This document shows, one piece after another, positions 1 to 5,498 of a stretch of 8,325 bases of DNA. Source of the stretch: an uncultured Collinsella sp. (GTDB lineage: Bacteria; Actinomycetota; Coriobacteriia; Coriobacteriales; Coriobacteriaceae); contig CAAENX010000027.1 of NCBI GenBank assembly GCA_900757495.1, forward strand, positions 1-8,325. The letters are read 5' to 3'. The notes beneath the pieces are model-generated. The model had not been told where the DNA came from, searched no databases, and was given only the letters and a program-made list of their open reading frames with translations. Position 1 is the first letter of the stretch, and every line of letters starts with the position of its first letter. The position numbers and the translations under genes are program-made.

Positions 1-48
1 GCCCCAGATTGCCCGTGCGCGCAAAAGTGCGTCTCGGCAATCTGGGGC
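1..48. repeat. Inverted repeat, possible terminator of the pyrG-xerD transcript
   Basis: A perfect 13-bp inverted repeat has arms at 1-13 and 36-48 (GCCCCAGATTGCC and its complement). The 22-nt loop can form a weak inner stem around an AAAA tetraloop (18-22 with 27-31). It lies about 40 bp past the xerD stop in the direction of transcription, where a terminator is expected. The U-tract needed for an intrinsic terminator would fall before position 1 and cannot be seen, so termination is inferred. On the + strand no T-run follows. A dispersed palindromic repeat is the alternative. Confidence 0.5.
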
Positions 49-60
49 CCGTCCCCTTTA

Positions 61-74
61 ATATTTATAAATAT
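61..74. other. 14-bp AT-only perfect palindrome
   Basis: ATATTTATAAATAT is its own reverse complement and sits between the xerD stop and the 1-48 hairpin. It contrasts sharply with the GC-rich surroundings. It may be a spacer or a protein-binding site; no gene on the + strand starts nearby, so a promoter role is not supported. Confidence 0.35.
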
Positions 75-90
75 GCAGGTCAGCGAGGTG

Positions 91-1032
91 CTAGCGATGT
101 GCCAGCGGATGCGCCGCCAGATAGACCTCGGTCAGTTGCGTGCGGTCGACATGCGTGTAGACCTGCGTGGTCGAAATATCGGCATGGCCCAAAATCTCCT
201 GCAGCACACGCAGGTCGGCACCGCCCGCGAGCATGTGGGTGGCAAAGGAGTGGCGCAGGGTGTGGGGATGGAGCCCCACCAGCCCCACCTGGCGCCCATA
301 CCGCTCGCATATCGCATGCACGGCCTGGCGCGACAGGCGACGTCCGTTCTTATTTAAAAAGACCGCCGAGGTCTCCATCCCGTGAGCATGGGCGGCCAGG
401 AGAGCGCGCCCGTCACCTATATAGTGTGTCAGGGCACGCGCCGCACTTCCCACCAACGGGGCCAGACGCTCCTTGGAGCCCTTGCCGCGCACCAGGACAA
501 ACCCGTCATCAATATGGATATCGCCCACATCGAGCCCAACCAGCTCACTCACGCGCAAGCCGCAACCGTAAAGCACTTCTAGGATGGCATGATCGCGCAG
601 CCCCATCTCGCCCTCGGGAAAGTCTTGATCGAGCAGTGCCGAGACATCCTCCACCGAAAGGTATTCCGGCAGGCGATCTGCCTTTTTGGGCAGGCGCAAC
701 GCCGCCGTCGGGTTTTGGGCCACGGCCCCATCGCGCACCAAAAAGGCATGCAGACCCTTCACGGCAGCAAGCGCGCGCTCCACCGAGGCGTCGGAATAGC
801 CTCCGTCGCGGCGATCGGCAACAAAGCCCTCCACGACCTGACGGCTCACATCTTCAAAAGACGCAATGTCAGCCCGCTCCAGATAGGCGCAGTACGTCGT
901 CAGGTCACGACGGTAGGCCGCAATCGTGTTGCGCGCCAAGCCCCGCTCGACCGCAAGGTAATCGAGATACTCCCCCGCCGCCACAGCGAGCGACGAGAGA
1001 GTAGCTTCGGTATGTTCTTGGTTGGCCGGCAC
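91..1032 (-). CDS. xerD: Site-specific tyrosine recombinase XerD
   Basis: This is a 313-residue XerC/XerD recombinase, which acts at dif in the cytoplasm to resolve chromosome dimers. The N-terminal SAM-like DNA-binding domain covers about residues 13-100 (GLARNTIAAYRRDL at 31-44) and the catalytic domain about 120-305. All catalytic residues are visible: R160 in GLRVSEL, K184 in RGKGSKER, H257 and R260 in HPHTLRHSFATH, H283 in LGHADISTTQ and nucleophile Y292 in VYTHV. Their spacing matches E. coli XerD throughout with a 12-13 residue offset. The start is GTG at 1032, 2 nt after the pyrG stop. The frame stays open upstream inside pyrG, but that part has no family similarity. No strong ribosome site is seen (only AAGG abutting the GTG), so translation is probably coupled to pyrG. 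Pairing with pyrG and the overall similarity favour XerD over XerC, though a single-Xer system is possible. Confidence 0.93.
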   Translation of the reverse strand: MPANQEHTEATLSSLAVAAGEYLDYLAVERGLARNTIAAYRRDLTTYCAYLERADIASFEDVSRQVVEGFVADRRDGGYSDASVERALAAVKGLHAFLVRDGAVAQNPTAALRLPKKADRLPEYLSVEDVSALLDQDFPEGEMGLRDHAILEVLYGCGLRVSELVGLDVGDIHIDDGFVLVRGKGSKERLAPLVGSAARALTHYIGDGRALLAAHAHGMETSAVFLNKNGRRLSRQAVHAICERYGRQVGLVGLHPHTLRHSFATHMLAGGADLRVLQEILGHADISTTQVYTHVDRTQLTEVYLAAHPLAHR

Positions 1033-1034
1033 CC

Positions 1035-2696
1035 TTAGTCCGTAGCGAGGTTCTTGGGCGTCACCTGCAGACGGTCGACGCCCTCGTGCTGGCCGATCGA
1101 GGCGCGCACGAACTCGCGGAACAGCGGCTGCGGGTTGGTCGGACGGCTCTTGAACTCGGGATGAGCTTGGGTGGCCACATACCACGGATGTACATCGCGC
1201 GGCAGCTCGACCATCTCGACCAGACGCTCGTCGGGCGAAAGGCCCGAGATTACCAGACCGGCGTCCTCGAGCTGGTCACGGAAGGCGTTGTTGAACTCAA
1301 AACGGTGACGGTGACGCTCGTAGACGAGCTCCTCGCCATAGGCCTCGCGCGCGAGGGAATCGGCAGCAAGCTTGCACGGATAGGCACCCAGACGCATGGT
1401 GCCGCCCTTCTCGGTCACGTCCTCCTGCGAGCTCATCAGGTCGATGACACTATACGGGCCATCCGGATCGAACTCGGAAGAGCTGGCGCCGGCAAGGCCG
1501 ACGACGTTGCGGGCAAATTCGCACACGGCCACCTGCATACCCAGGCAAATGCCCAGATACGGAATCTTGTGCTCGCGGGCGAACTCGGCCGCGAGGATCT
1601 TGCCCTCCAGGGCGCGCTTGCCAAAGCCGCCGGGGACCAGGATGCCCGAGGCGTCGCCCAGAACCTCGGAAACGTTCTGCTCGTCGAGGCTCTCGCCATC
1701 GACCAGCTGCACGTCAACGTGGCGATCGTAGAACACGCCCGCGTGGTGCAGGGCCTCGATAACCGACAGGTAGGCATCGGGCAGCTGCGTATACTTGCCC
1801 ACGACGGCGATCTTCACCTTGTCGGCGTGCTGGTTGGCATGGTTCTGCTTGCGCAGGAACTCGTTCCACTCACTCATGTCGCGCTCACGCGGGTCCAGAC
1901 CCAGACGCTCGCAAATGCGCAGGTCAAAGTCCTGCTCGGCGAGTAGCTGCGGAACATCGTAGATGCTCGCGCAGTCCTCGTTGGTAAAGACACAGTCGGT
2001 GTCGACGTCGCAGAAGCTTGCGATCTTGCCGCGGATGGCATCGTCGATATGGTGGTCGGAGCGCAGGACGATAATATCGGGCTGGATACCAAAGCTGCGG
2101 AGCTCCTTAACGGAGTGCTGCGTCGGCTTGGTCTTGACCTCATGGGCGGCGGCGATATAGGGAACGAGCGACACGTGGATGTAGCAGACGTTCTCGGGGC
2201 CGGCCTCCTTGCGGTACTGACGAATGGCCTCGACAAACGGCTGCGACTCGATGTCGCCGATAGTGCCGCCCAACTCAGTGATGACCACGTCGGAGCCGGT
2301 CTGCTCCTCAATACGACGGAACTTATCCTTAATGGCGTTCGTGACGTGCGGAATCACCTGCACGGTGCCGCCCAAAAAGTCACCGCGACGTTCACGGGCG
2401 ATCAGGCTCTTATAGATGGCACCAGTCGTAAAGTTGGAATCGCGGGTCAGATTCTCGTCAATAAAGCGCTCGTAGTGGCCCAGGTCCAGATCGGACTCGT
2501 AGCCGTCCTCGGTCACAAAGACCTCGCCATGCTGGAACGGGCTCATGGTACCGGGGTCGACGTTCAGATACGGGTCGGCCTTTTGCATCGTTACCTTGTA
2601 GCCGCGCGACTTGAGCAGACGGCCCAGCGAGGCCGCGGTAATACCCTTACCCAGAGACGAAACCACGCCGCCGGTCACAAACACATGCTTGGTCAT
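1035..2696 (-). CDS. pyrG: CTP synthase (glutamine-hydrolysing)
   Basis: CTP synthase aminates UTP to CTP using ATP and glutamine, the last step of de novo pyrimidine nucleotide synthesis, in the cytoplasm. The 553-residue length is normal for a complete two-domain enzyme. The N-terminal synthetase domain (about 1-270) shows the nucleotide loop GGVVSSLGKGI at 9-19 with K17, the segment KADPYLNVDPGTMSP at 39-53, and ELGGTIGDIES at 141-151. The C-terminal class I glutaminase domain (about 295-535) has the PGGFG oxyanion loop at 355-359, nucleophile C384 in LGICLGMQ, RHRHRFEFN at 461-469, and H512 and E514 in AHPEF, completing the Cys-His-Glu triad. The ATG at 2696 gives the canonical MTKHVFVTGG start; an AGG about 10 nt upstream is a modest ribosome site. 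It is the first gene of a two-gene unit with xerD and is isolated from the gene upstream by a terminator. Confidence 0.98.
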   Translation of the reverse strand: MTKHVFVTGGVVSSLGKGITAASLGRLLKSRGYKVTMQKADPYLNVDPGTMSPFQHGEVFVTEDGYESDLDLGHYERFIDENLTRDSNFTTGAIYKSLIARERRGDFLGGTVQVIPHVTNAIKDKFRRIEEQTGSDVVITELGGTIGDIESQPFVEAIRQYRKEAGPENVCYIHVSLVPYIAAAHEVKTKPTQHSVKELRSFGIQPDIIVLRSDHHIDDAIRGKIASFCDVDTDCVFTNEDCASIYDVPQLLAEQDFDLRICERLGLDPRERDMSEWNEFLRKQNHANQHADKVKIAVVGKYTQLPDAYLSVIEALHHAGVFYDRHVDVQLVDGESLDEQNVSEVLGDASGILVPGGFGKRALEGKILAAEFAREHKIPYLGICLGMQVAVCEFARNVVGLAGASSSEFDPDGPYSVIDLMSSQEDVTEKGGTMRLGAYPCKLAADSLAREAYGEELVYERHRHRFEFNNAFRDQLEDAGLVISGLSPDERLVEMVELPRDVHPWYVATQAHPEFKSRPTNPQPLFREFVRASIGQHEGVDRLQVTPKNLATD

Positions 2697-2751
2697 ATTG
2701 AGTTACCTGCGCTTCCCGTAGAAGTTATCCATACACATCTTACGGGTCTTC

Positions 2752-2757
2752 ATTGTA
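2752..2757 (-). promoter_or_regulatory. Candidate -10 element for pyrG
   Basis: TACAAT (5 of 6 consensus) on the minus strand lies 56 bp upstream of the pyrG ATG and just downstream of the preceding terminator, where a pyrG promoter must be. No convincing -35 is found at 16-18 bp. The predicted leader begins near 2745 and contains a 6-bp stem (CCCGTA at 2741-2746 with TACGGG at 2715-2720, minus-strand order). No initial G-run of the kind used for pyrG reiterative-transcription attenuation in Bacillus is seen. Confidence 0.35.
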
Positions 2758-2815
2758 ATACTCGCGACGCGCGCCGCACACATTTTTTCTCACGCGCAAT
2801 CGCATTTCTCCATCT

Positions 2816-2850
2816 CGAAACAAAACGCCGTCCGGTTGCCCAGGCGGCGT
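2816..2850 (-). terminator. Intrinsic terminator after the winged-helix gene
   Basis: On the minus strand, 25 nt after the TAA at 2875, a stem ACGCCG/CGGCGT (2845-2850 with 2825-2830) can extend by two more pairs across a one-base bulge. It is followed by TTTTGTTTC. The GC-rich stem plus U-tract fits a Rho-independent terminator and separates this gene from pyrG. Confidence 0.75.
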
Positions 2851-2874
2851 CGCTTCCACTATGAATGCATGCTG

Positions 2875-3213
2875 TTATCGATCGGCGACTTCGTCCTTGA
2901 TCAAGTCCTGCACGAGCATACCGGCACGGATGCCCTCTAGATACCACTCGCCACGCTCCGTGAGACAAATACCATTTGCGAGCTGGCCGCCGTCGTCGCT
3001 GTAGCGCGAGACGACCTCAATGATGTCTTCGGATTCCAAGCGCTCAATTGCCGCGCGGGCGCGATACGGAGACACCCCCACACGCTCGGCAAGCGTCTTG
3101 CGCGAAAAGCCATAAAATCCGCCGTTGTCTTCGGACAGCTGTGCGATCTCCATCAGCACCTGCACCTCGACACGCTTCATATCGTTGACACTCGCACGAC
3201 CCTTGCCAGCCAT
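2875..3213 (-). CDS. Small winged-helix transcriptional regulator
   Basis: This 112-residue protein looks like a single winged helix-turn-helix domain. A helix covers about residues 11-28, and the HTH about 37-60 (FSRKTLAERVGVSPYRARAAI), where SPYRARAAIERL resembles the recognition helix of GntR/MarR-type domains. The wing strand is IIEVVSRY (64-71) and a second strand GICLTERGEWYL (81-92), followed by a C-terminal helix. No ligand-binding or membrane segment is present. The start is ATG at 3213 because GAGGAGG sits 5 nt upstream; the frame is open to 3345 but the extra N-terminus does not look like protein. It stands alone, with its own promoter region and terminator, on the same strand as pyrG. 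The target is unknown; autoregulation through its long leader is possible. I cannot assign it to a named family. Confidence 0.85.
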   Translation of the reverse strand: MAGKGRASVNDMKRVEVQVLMEIAQLSEDNGGFYGFSRKTLAERVGVSPYRARAAIERLESEDIIEVVSRYSDDGGQLANGICLTERGEWYLEGIRAGMLVQDLIKDEVADR

Positions 3214-3218
3214 GGCAG

Positions 3219-3225
3219 CCTCCTC
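3219..3225 (-). promoter_or_regulatory. Strong ribosome binding site fixing the regulator start
   Basis: GAGGAGG lies 5 nt from the ATG at 3213 on the minus strand. It is the best Shine-Dalgarno match in the window and argues against starts further upstream. Confidence 0.85.
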
Positions 3226-3271
3226 AAACCGAGCACGGGCATCACTTGCACCGTGCGCGACCGGCACACCC

Positions 3272-3297
3272 CATGATGGCCGGCAACATCCATCATG
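3272..3297 (-). promoter_or_regulatory. Inverted repeat in the regulator leader, possible operator or RNA hairpin
   Basis: CATGATGG (3272-3279) and CCATCATG (3290-3297) form a perfect 8-bp inverted repeat with a 10-nt spacer. It lies 59 bp upstream of the regulator ATG and downstream of the candidate -10 at 3332-3337. It could be a dimer-binding operator used for autoregulation or a leader hairpin; the sequence does not decide. Confidence 0.4.
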
Positions 3298-3331
3298 CGG
3301 CATCCCCGCAAAGGATGAAACAATTAGGGTT

Positions 3332-3337
3332 ATTGTA
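3332..3337 (-). promoter_or_regulatory. Candidate -10 element for the regulator gene
   Basis: TACAAT, within GTATACAAT on the minus strand, lies in an AT-rich stretch (about 3315-3405) upstream of the regulator. It would give a leader of about 110 nt. No good -35 is seen at standard spacing. TATAAG at 3352-3357 is a second, weaker choice. Confidence 0.3.
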
Positions 3338-3399
3338 TACCGCACAAATCGCTTATAGGCAGGTAAACGGCTAATTTTAGGTTAAACGGTAGCTTTGTT

Positions 3400-3441
3400 G
3401 ATAAAAGGGGCGCACCGAATGCATACCCGATGCGCCCCTTT
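3400..3441 (-). terminator. Intrinsic terminator of the DUF1846 gene
   Basis: A perfect 11-bp stem (AAAGGGGCGCA at 3431-3441 with TGCGCCCCTTT at 3404-3414, minus-strand order) has a 16-nt loop and is followed by TTTTATC. It begins 20 nt past the stop codon at 3461. This is a typical Rho-independent terminator and ends the DUF1846 transcript before the regulator promoter. Confidence 0.9.
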
Positions 3442-3460
3442 CAGACCAATTTATCCAGGC

Positions 3461-4942
3461 TTAGCGGTGGAAGAAACCGCGGCGCTCGAACTTGGGCTCG
3501 CAGCACACGTTGATGCCCAGCTTGCGCAACACCGTCTCGTCCGTCGGCGAGATGATCACGCTAAAGAAGGCATCGCAGCCGCGCAGCTGCTCAAGGCCCG
3601 AAAGGACGCGGGCCGCCGTCTCGCTCGTTGCCGAGGTGATCGAGAGCGCCATAAGCGTCTCGTCGGTGTGCAGGCGCGGGTTCTTGCTACCCAGGAAATG
3701 CGTCTTGAGCTTGCTGATAGGCTCGATCGCCTCATCACTAATGACCTCGAGCTCAAGATCAACGCCCGAGACATGCTTAAGCGCGTTCATGATGAGCGAG
3801 CTCGCGGCGCCCAGGCGCGTGGAAGTCTTACCGGTCACCACGGAGCCGTCGGGCATGACCATGGCGCCTACAGGGCCACCCGTCAGCTGCTCCCTGGTAA
3901 GGGCGGCCGAGCGTGCCGGCGAGTAATTCTTGTCGATACCGGCCTTCTTCATAATGAGCTTGAGACGATCAACCTGCTCATCGCCCACGCCGGTGCGGCG
4001 CACATTTTCGACCGCGGTAAAGTAGCGGCGGACAATCTCCATCTTGGAAGCGTCGCGACAGGCATCGTCATCGGTGATGGCAAAGCCGACCATATTAACA
4101 CCCATGTCGGTGGGGCTCTGGTAGGGGCTCTTGCCCAGGATCTTTTCCATCAGGGCACGGACCACCGGGAAGGCCTCGACGTCGCGGTTGTAGTTGACCG
4201 TGGTCTTGTTATAGGCCTCCAAGTGGAAGGAGTCGATGATATTGGCGTCGTCGAGGTCGGCCGTGGCGGCCTCATAGGCGATGTTGACCGGATGCGTGAG
4301 GGGCAGATTCCAGACCGGGAACGTCTCGAACTTGGCGTAGCCGGCGGCGGTGCCGTTCTTGTGCTCGTGATAGAGCTGAGACAGGCAGGTGGCGAGCTTG
4401 CCCGAGCCGGGGCCGGGAGCGGTGACCACGACGAGCGGACGGATGGTCTCGACAAACTCGTTCTTGCCATAGCCGTCGTCGGACACGATCAGGTCGACGT
4501 CGTGCGGATAGCCCTCGATGGGATAGTGCAGCTTGGCGGGAATGCCGAGCGCGTTCAGGCGATTGCGGAACACATCGGCGGCGGGCTGGCCGGCGTACTG
4601 GGTGATGACCACCGCCGCGACAGCGAAACCGTTGCCGCGGAACAAGTCGACCAGGCGCAAAACGTCCTCGTCATAGGTAATGCCCAGGTCACCGCGAGCC
4701 TTGTTCTTCTCGATGTGGTTCGCGTTAATAGCAATGATGACCTCGACGTCGTCGGCAATGCTCTTGAGCATGCGAAACTTGCTGTCAGGCTCAAAACCCG
4801 GCAGCACGCGACTCGCGTGATAGTCGTCAAACAGCTTGCCGCCAAACTCCAAATACAGCTTGCCGCCAAACTGCGAGATGCGCTCCTTAATATGAGCGGC
4901 CTGCAGCTCGATATACTTCGCGTTGTCGAAACCCTGGCGCAT
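3461..4942 (-). CDS. DUF1846 family protein
   Basis: This 493-residue soluble protein is recognised as a DUF1846 member from its overall pattern: MRQGFDNAKYIELQ at the N-terminus, KLYLEFGGKLFDDYHASRVL at 28-47, and TAPGPGSGKLATCLSQLYH at 174-192. The family has no established biochemical role that I can name. GPGSGK (177-182) resembles a nucleotide-binding loop but departs from Walker A, and no Walker B is obvious. The segment HTDETLMALSITSATS (425-440) is another likely conserved patch. No signal peptide or membrane span is seen. The start is ATG at 4942, preceded by GGGAG with a 6-nt gap. An in-frame ATG at 4966 adds eight residues but has no ribosome site and falls outside the usual family start. 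The gene appears monocistronic, with its own -10 and a strong terminator. Family assignment is confident; function is unknown. Confidence 0.93.
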   Translation of the reverse strand: MRQGFDNAKYIELQAAHIKERISQFGGKLYLEFGGKLFDDYHASRVLPGFEPDSKFRMLKSIADDVEVIIAINANHIEKNKARGDLGITYDEDVLRLVDLFRGNGFAVAAVVITQYAGQPAADVFRNRLNALGIPAKLHYPIEGYPHDVDLIVSDDGYGKNEFVETIRPLVVVTAPGPGSGKLATCLSQLYHEHKNGTAAGYAKFETFPVWNLPLTHPVNIAYEAATADLDDANIIDSFHLEAYNKTTVNYNRDVEAFPVVRALMEKILGKSPYQSPTDMGVNMVGFAITDDDACRDASKMEIVRRYFTAVENVRRTGVGDEQVDRLKLIMKKAGIDKNYSPARSAALTREQLTGGPVGAMVMPDGSVVTGKTSTRLGAASSLIMNALKHVSGVDLELEVISDEAIEPISKLKTHFLGSKNPRLHTDETLMALSITSATSETAARVLSGLEQLRGCDAFFSVIISPTDETVLRKLGINVCCEPKFERRGFFHR

Positions 4943-4948
4943 GTATGG

Positions 4949-4953
4949 CTCCC
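4949..4953 (-). promoter_or_regulatory. Ribosome binding site deciding the DUF1846 start
   Basis: GGGAG, 6 nt before the ATG at 4942 on the minus strand, supports that start over the in-frame ATG at 4966, which is preceded only by AT-rich sequence. Confidence 0.6.
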
Positions 4954-4981
4954 GTCCCGTTTCCATTTAATGTTCTAGGCG

Positions 4982-4987
4982 ATTATA
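4982..4987 (-). promoter_or_regulatory. -10 element of the DUF1846 promoter
   Basis: A perfect TATAAT on the minus strand lies 39 bp upstream of the DUF1846 ATG and would start transcription near 4976, leaving a short leader. The -35 is poor: CCCTTG at 17-bp spacing, or TTGCGA at 14 bp. Its isolation in GC-rich sequence makes it credible. Confidence 0.55.
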
Positions 4988-5013
4988 ACGGAGCCTGCCC
5001 CTCGCAAGGGCCT

Positions 5014-5067
5014 GGCCACCAACAGGCACCAACCAAACACGCCACCGCAACCACCGGGGACCCGGGA
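5014..5067. other. 54-nt tract without T on the + strand
   Basis: Positions 5014-5067 contain no T on the + strand and are rich in C and A (repeats of the form CCACC, ACCAAC). The minus strand is correspondingly free of A and rich in G and T. It lies upstream of the DUF1846 promoter within a gene-free region and I see no coding potential. C-rich RNA would arise only from + strand transcription, for which there is no gene. Confidence 0.35.
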
Positions 5068-5099
5068 TAGCTAATTTGAAGCAGGAACCAAGTCACTCC

Positions 5100-5240
5100 G
5101 CACCAACAATGGAAACGTCACAGGCAGAGCCAAAGTCAACGAACGGGCACCAGAGCGGGCAAGCTGTTCCCCTGCACCAACAATAACAGCGTCGCAGGTT
5201 GAGCATAAGTCAGCGAGCGCCGTCCAGAACGTACAAGTTG
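5100..5240. repeat. Diverged 74-bp tandem repeat
   Basis: Two units begin with GCACCAACAAT at 5100 and 5174. Aligned without gaps they agree at 48 of the first 67 positions, including GTCA and CGA in the middle and CCAGA followed by CAAG near the end. A third GCACCAAC sits at 5026, exactly 74 bp before the first unit, but that copy is otherwise hardly recognisable. The second unit runs into the left arm of the large hairpin at 5217. There are no open frames with protein character, so this looks like decayed non-coding repeat. Confidence 0.5.
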
Positions 5241-5316
5241 GCATGAAAAAGGCAAGGCATAGACCTTTTGGTCATGCCTTGCCTTTTGAATGACAAATTG
5301 TAGTTCTGGGCGGCGC
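5217..5316. repeat. 100-nt near-perfect inverted repeat (large hairpin)
   Basis: The arms are 5217-5265 and 5270-5316, closing on a TTTT loop. Aligned, they agree at about 42 of 47 columns, with two single-base bulges. The outer ends are GCGCCG and CGGCGC. CAGCG occurs 1 bp outside each end (5211-5215 and 5318-5322), a possible target duplication. This is far longer than a terminator needs and resembles a REP- or MITE-like palindromic element. Against a clean insertion, similarity between the 74-bp units crosses the left boundary. Confidence 0.65.
5242..5287 (-). terminator. Terminator-like core of the large hairpin, end of the ADI transcript
   Basis: The inner 14-bp perfect stem (5247-5260 with 5274-5287) plus GACC/GGTC (5262-5265 with 5270-5273) closes on a tetraloop. 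On the minus strand a run of five T follows, and on the + strand four T, so it can act in both directions. For minus-strand transcripts coming from the carrier gene it is the first clear intrinsic terminator, about 210 nt past the stop codon. Confidence 0.7.
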
Positions 5317-5329
5317 GCAGCGTCGAGTG

Positions 5330-5498
5330 GTTCCGCGGTTTGGTAAAACCGCGGAACATAAGTGCGCCCCCTCCCGCGCACGGAACGGGAGGGGGCTAAA
5401 GGTAGGAGTCTACCGGTGGGTTGACCCCACCGGACAGACGATGACCAGATGATCCTCTACAGGATCGTCAAGGTTTCCGTGGGGTACCCGTTGGGTAC
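5330..5498 (-). other. Array of five stem-loops after the carrier stop codon
   Basis: Five stems follow one another: 5484-5489/5493-5498 (GTACCC/GGGTAC, 3-nt loop, touching the stop codon at 5499-5501); 5448-5456/5461-5469 (9 bp with one G-T, 4-nt loop); 5413-5420/5426-5433 (CCGGTGGG/CCCACCGG, 5-nt loop); 5366-5376/5386-5396 (11 bp, 9-nt loop); and 5330-5341/5346-5357 (12 bp, 4-nt loop). GGTAG/CTACC (5401-5405/5410-5414) could pair as an alternative to the third stem. None has a U-tract, so they are not individual terminators. Together with the large hairpin they form about 280 nt of almost continuous structure, either a 3' untranslated region or a separate small RNA. I recognise no known RNA family. 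Confidence 0.6.

Noticed and set aside
9..1038. + strand frames opposite xerD (9-1004, 589-1038)
   Set aside because: They are antisense shadows of a gene with a complete catalytic set; the first is proline/arginine-rich with no domain.
1033..1185. An N-terminal extension of the xerD frame into pyrG
   Set aside because: The extra 51 residues are out-of-frame pyrG sequence with no recombinase similarity; the GTG at 1032 gives the expected length.
1086..1946. Long + strand frames opposite pyrG (also 2049-2864)
   Set aside because: They mirror pyrG codons. pyrG is certain, and the antisense proteins are low-complexity and unrelated to known families.
3395..4978. A 527-codon open frame on the + strand opposite the DUF1846 gene
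   Set aside because: It lies antisense to a gene with clear family identity and arises from the strong G/C third-position bias. Its translation has no recognisable domain and it runs through the terminator hairpin.
4943..5216. A riboswitch controlling DUF1846 from the large hairpin
   Set aside because: A separate perfect TATAAT lies between the hairpin and the gene, and the 230 nt between them are decayed repeat with no recognised aptamer.
5136..5381. An 81-codon minus strand frame in the intergenic region
   Set aside because: It spans the large hairpin and two other stems, has no ribosome site and no protein-like pattern; its length fits chance in GC-rich DNA.
5026..5498. A CRISPR array or tRNA/rRNA in the repeat-rich gap
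   Set aside because: The repeats are 74-bp diverged tandem units without regular spacers, the hairpins differ from each other, and no cloverleaf or rRNA motif is visible.
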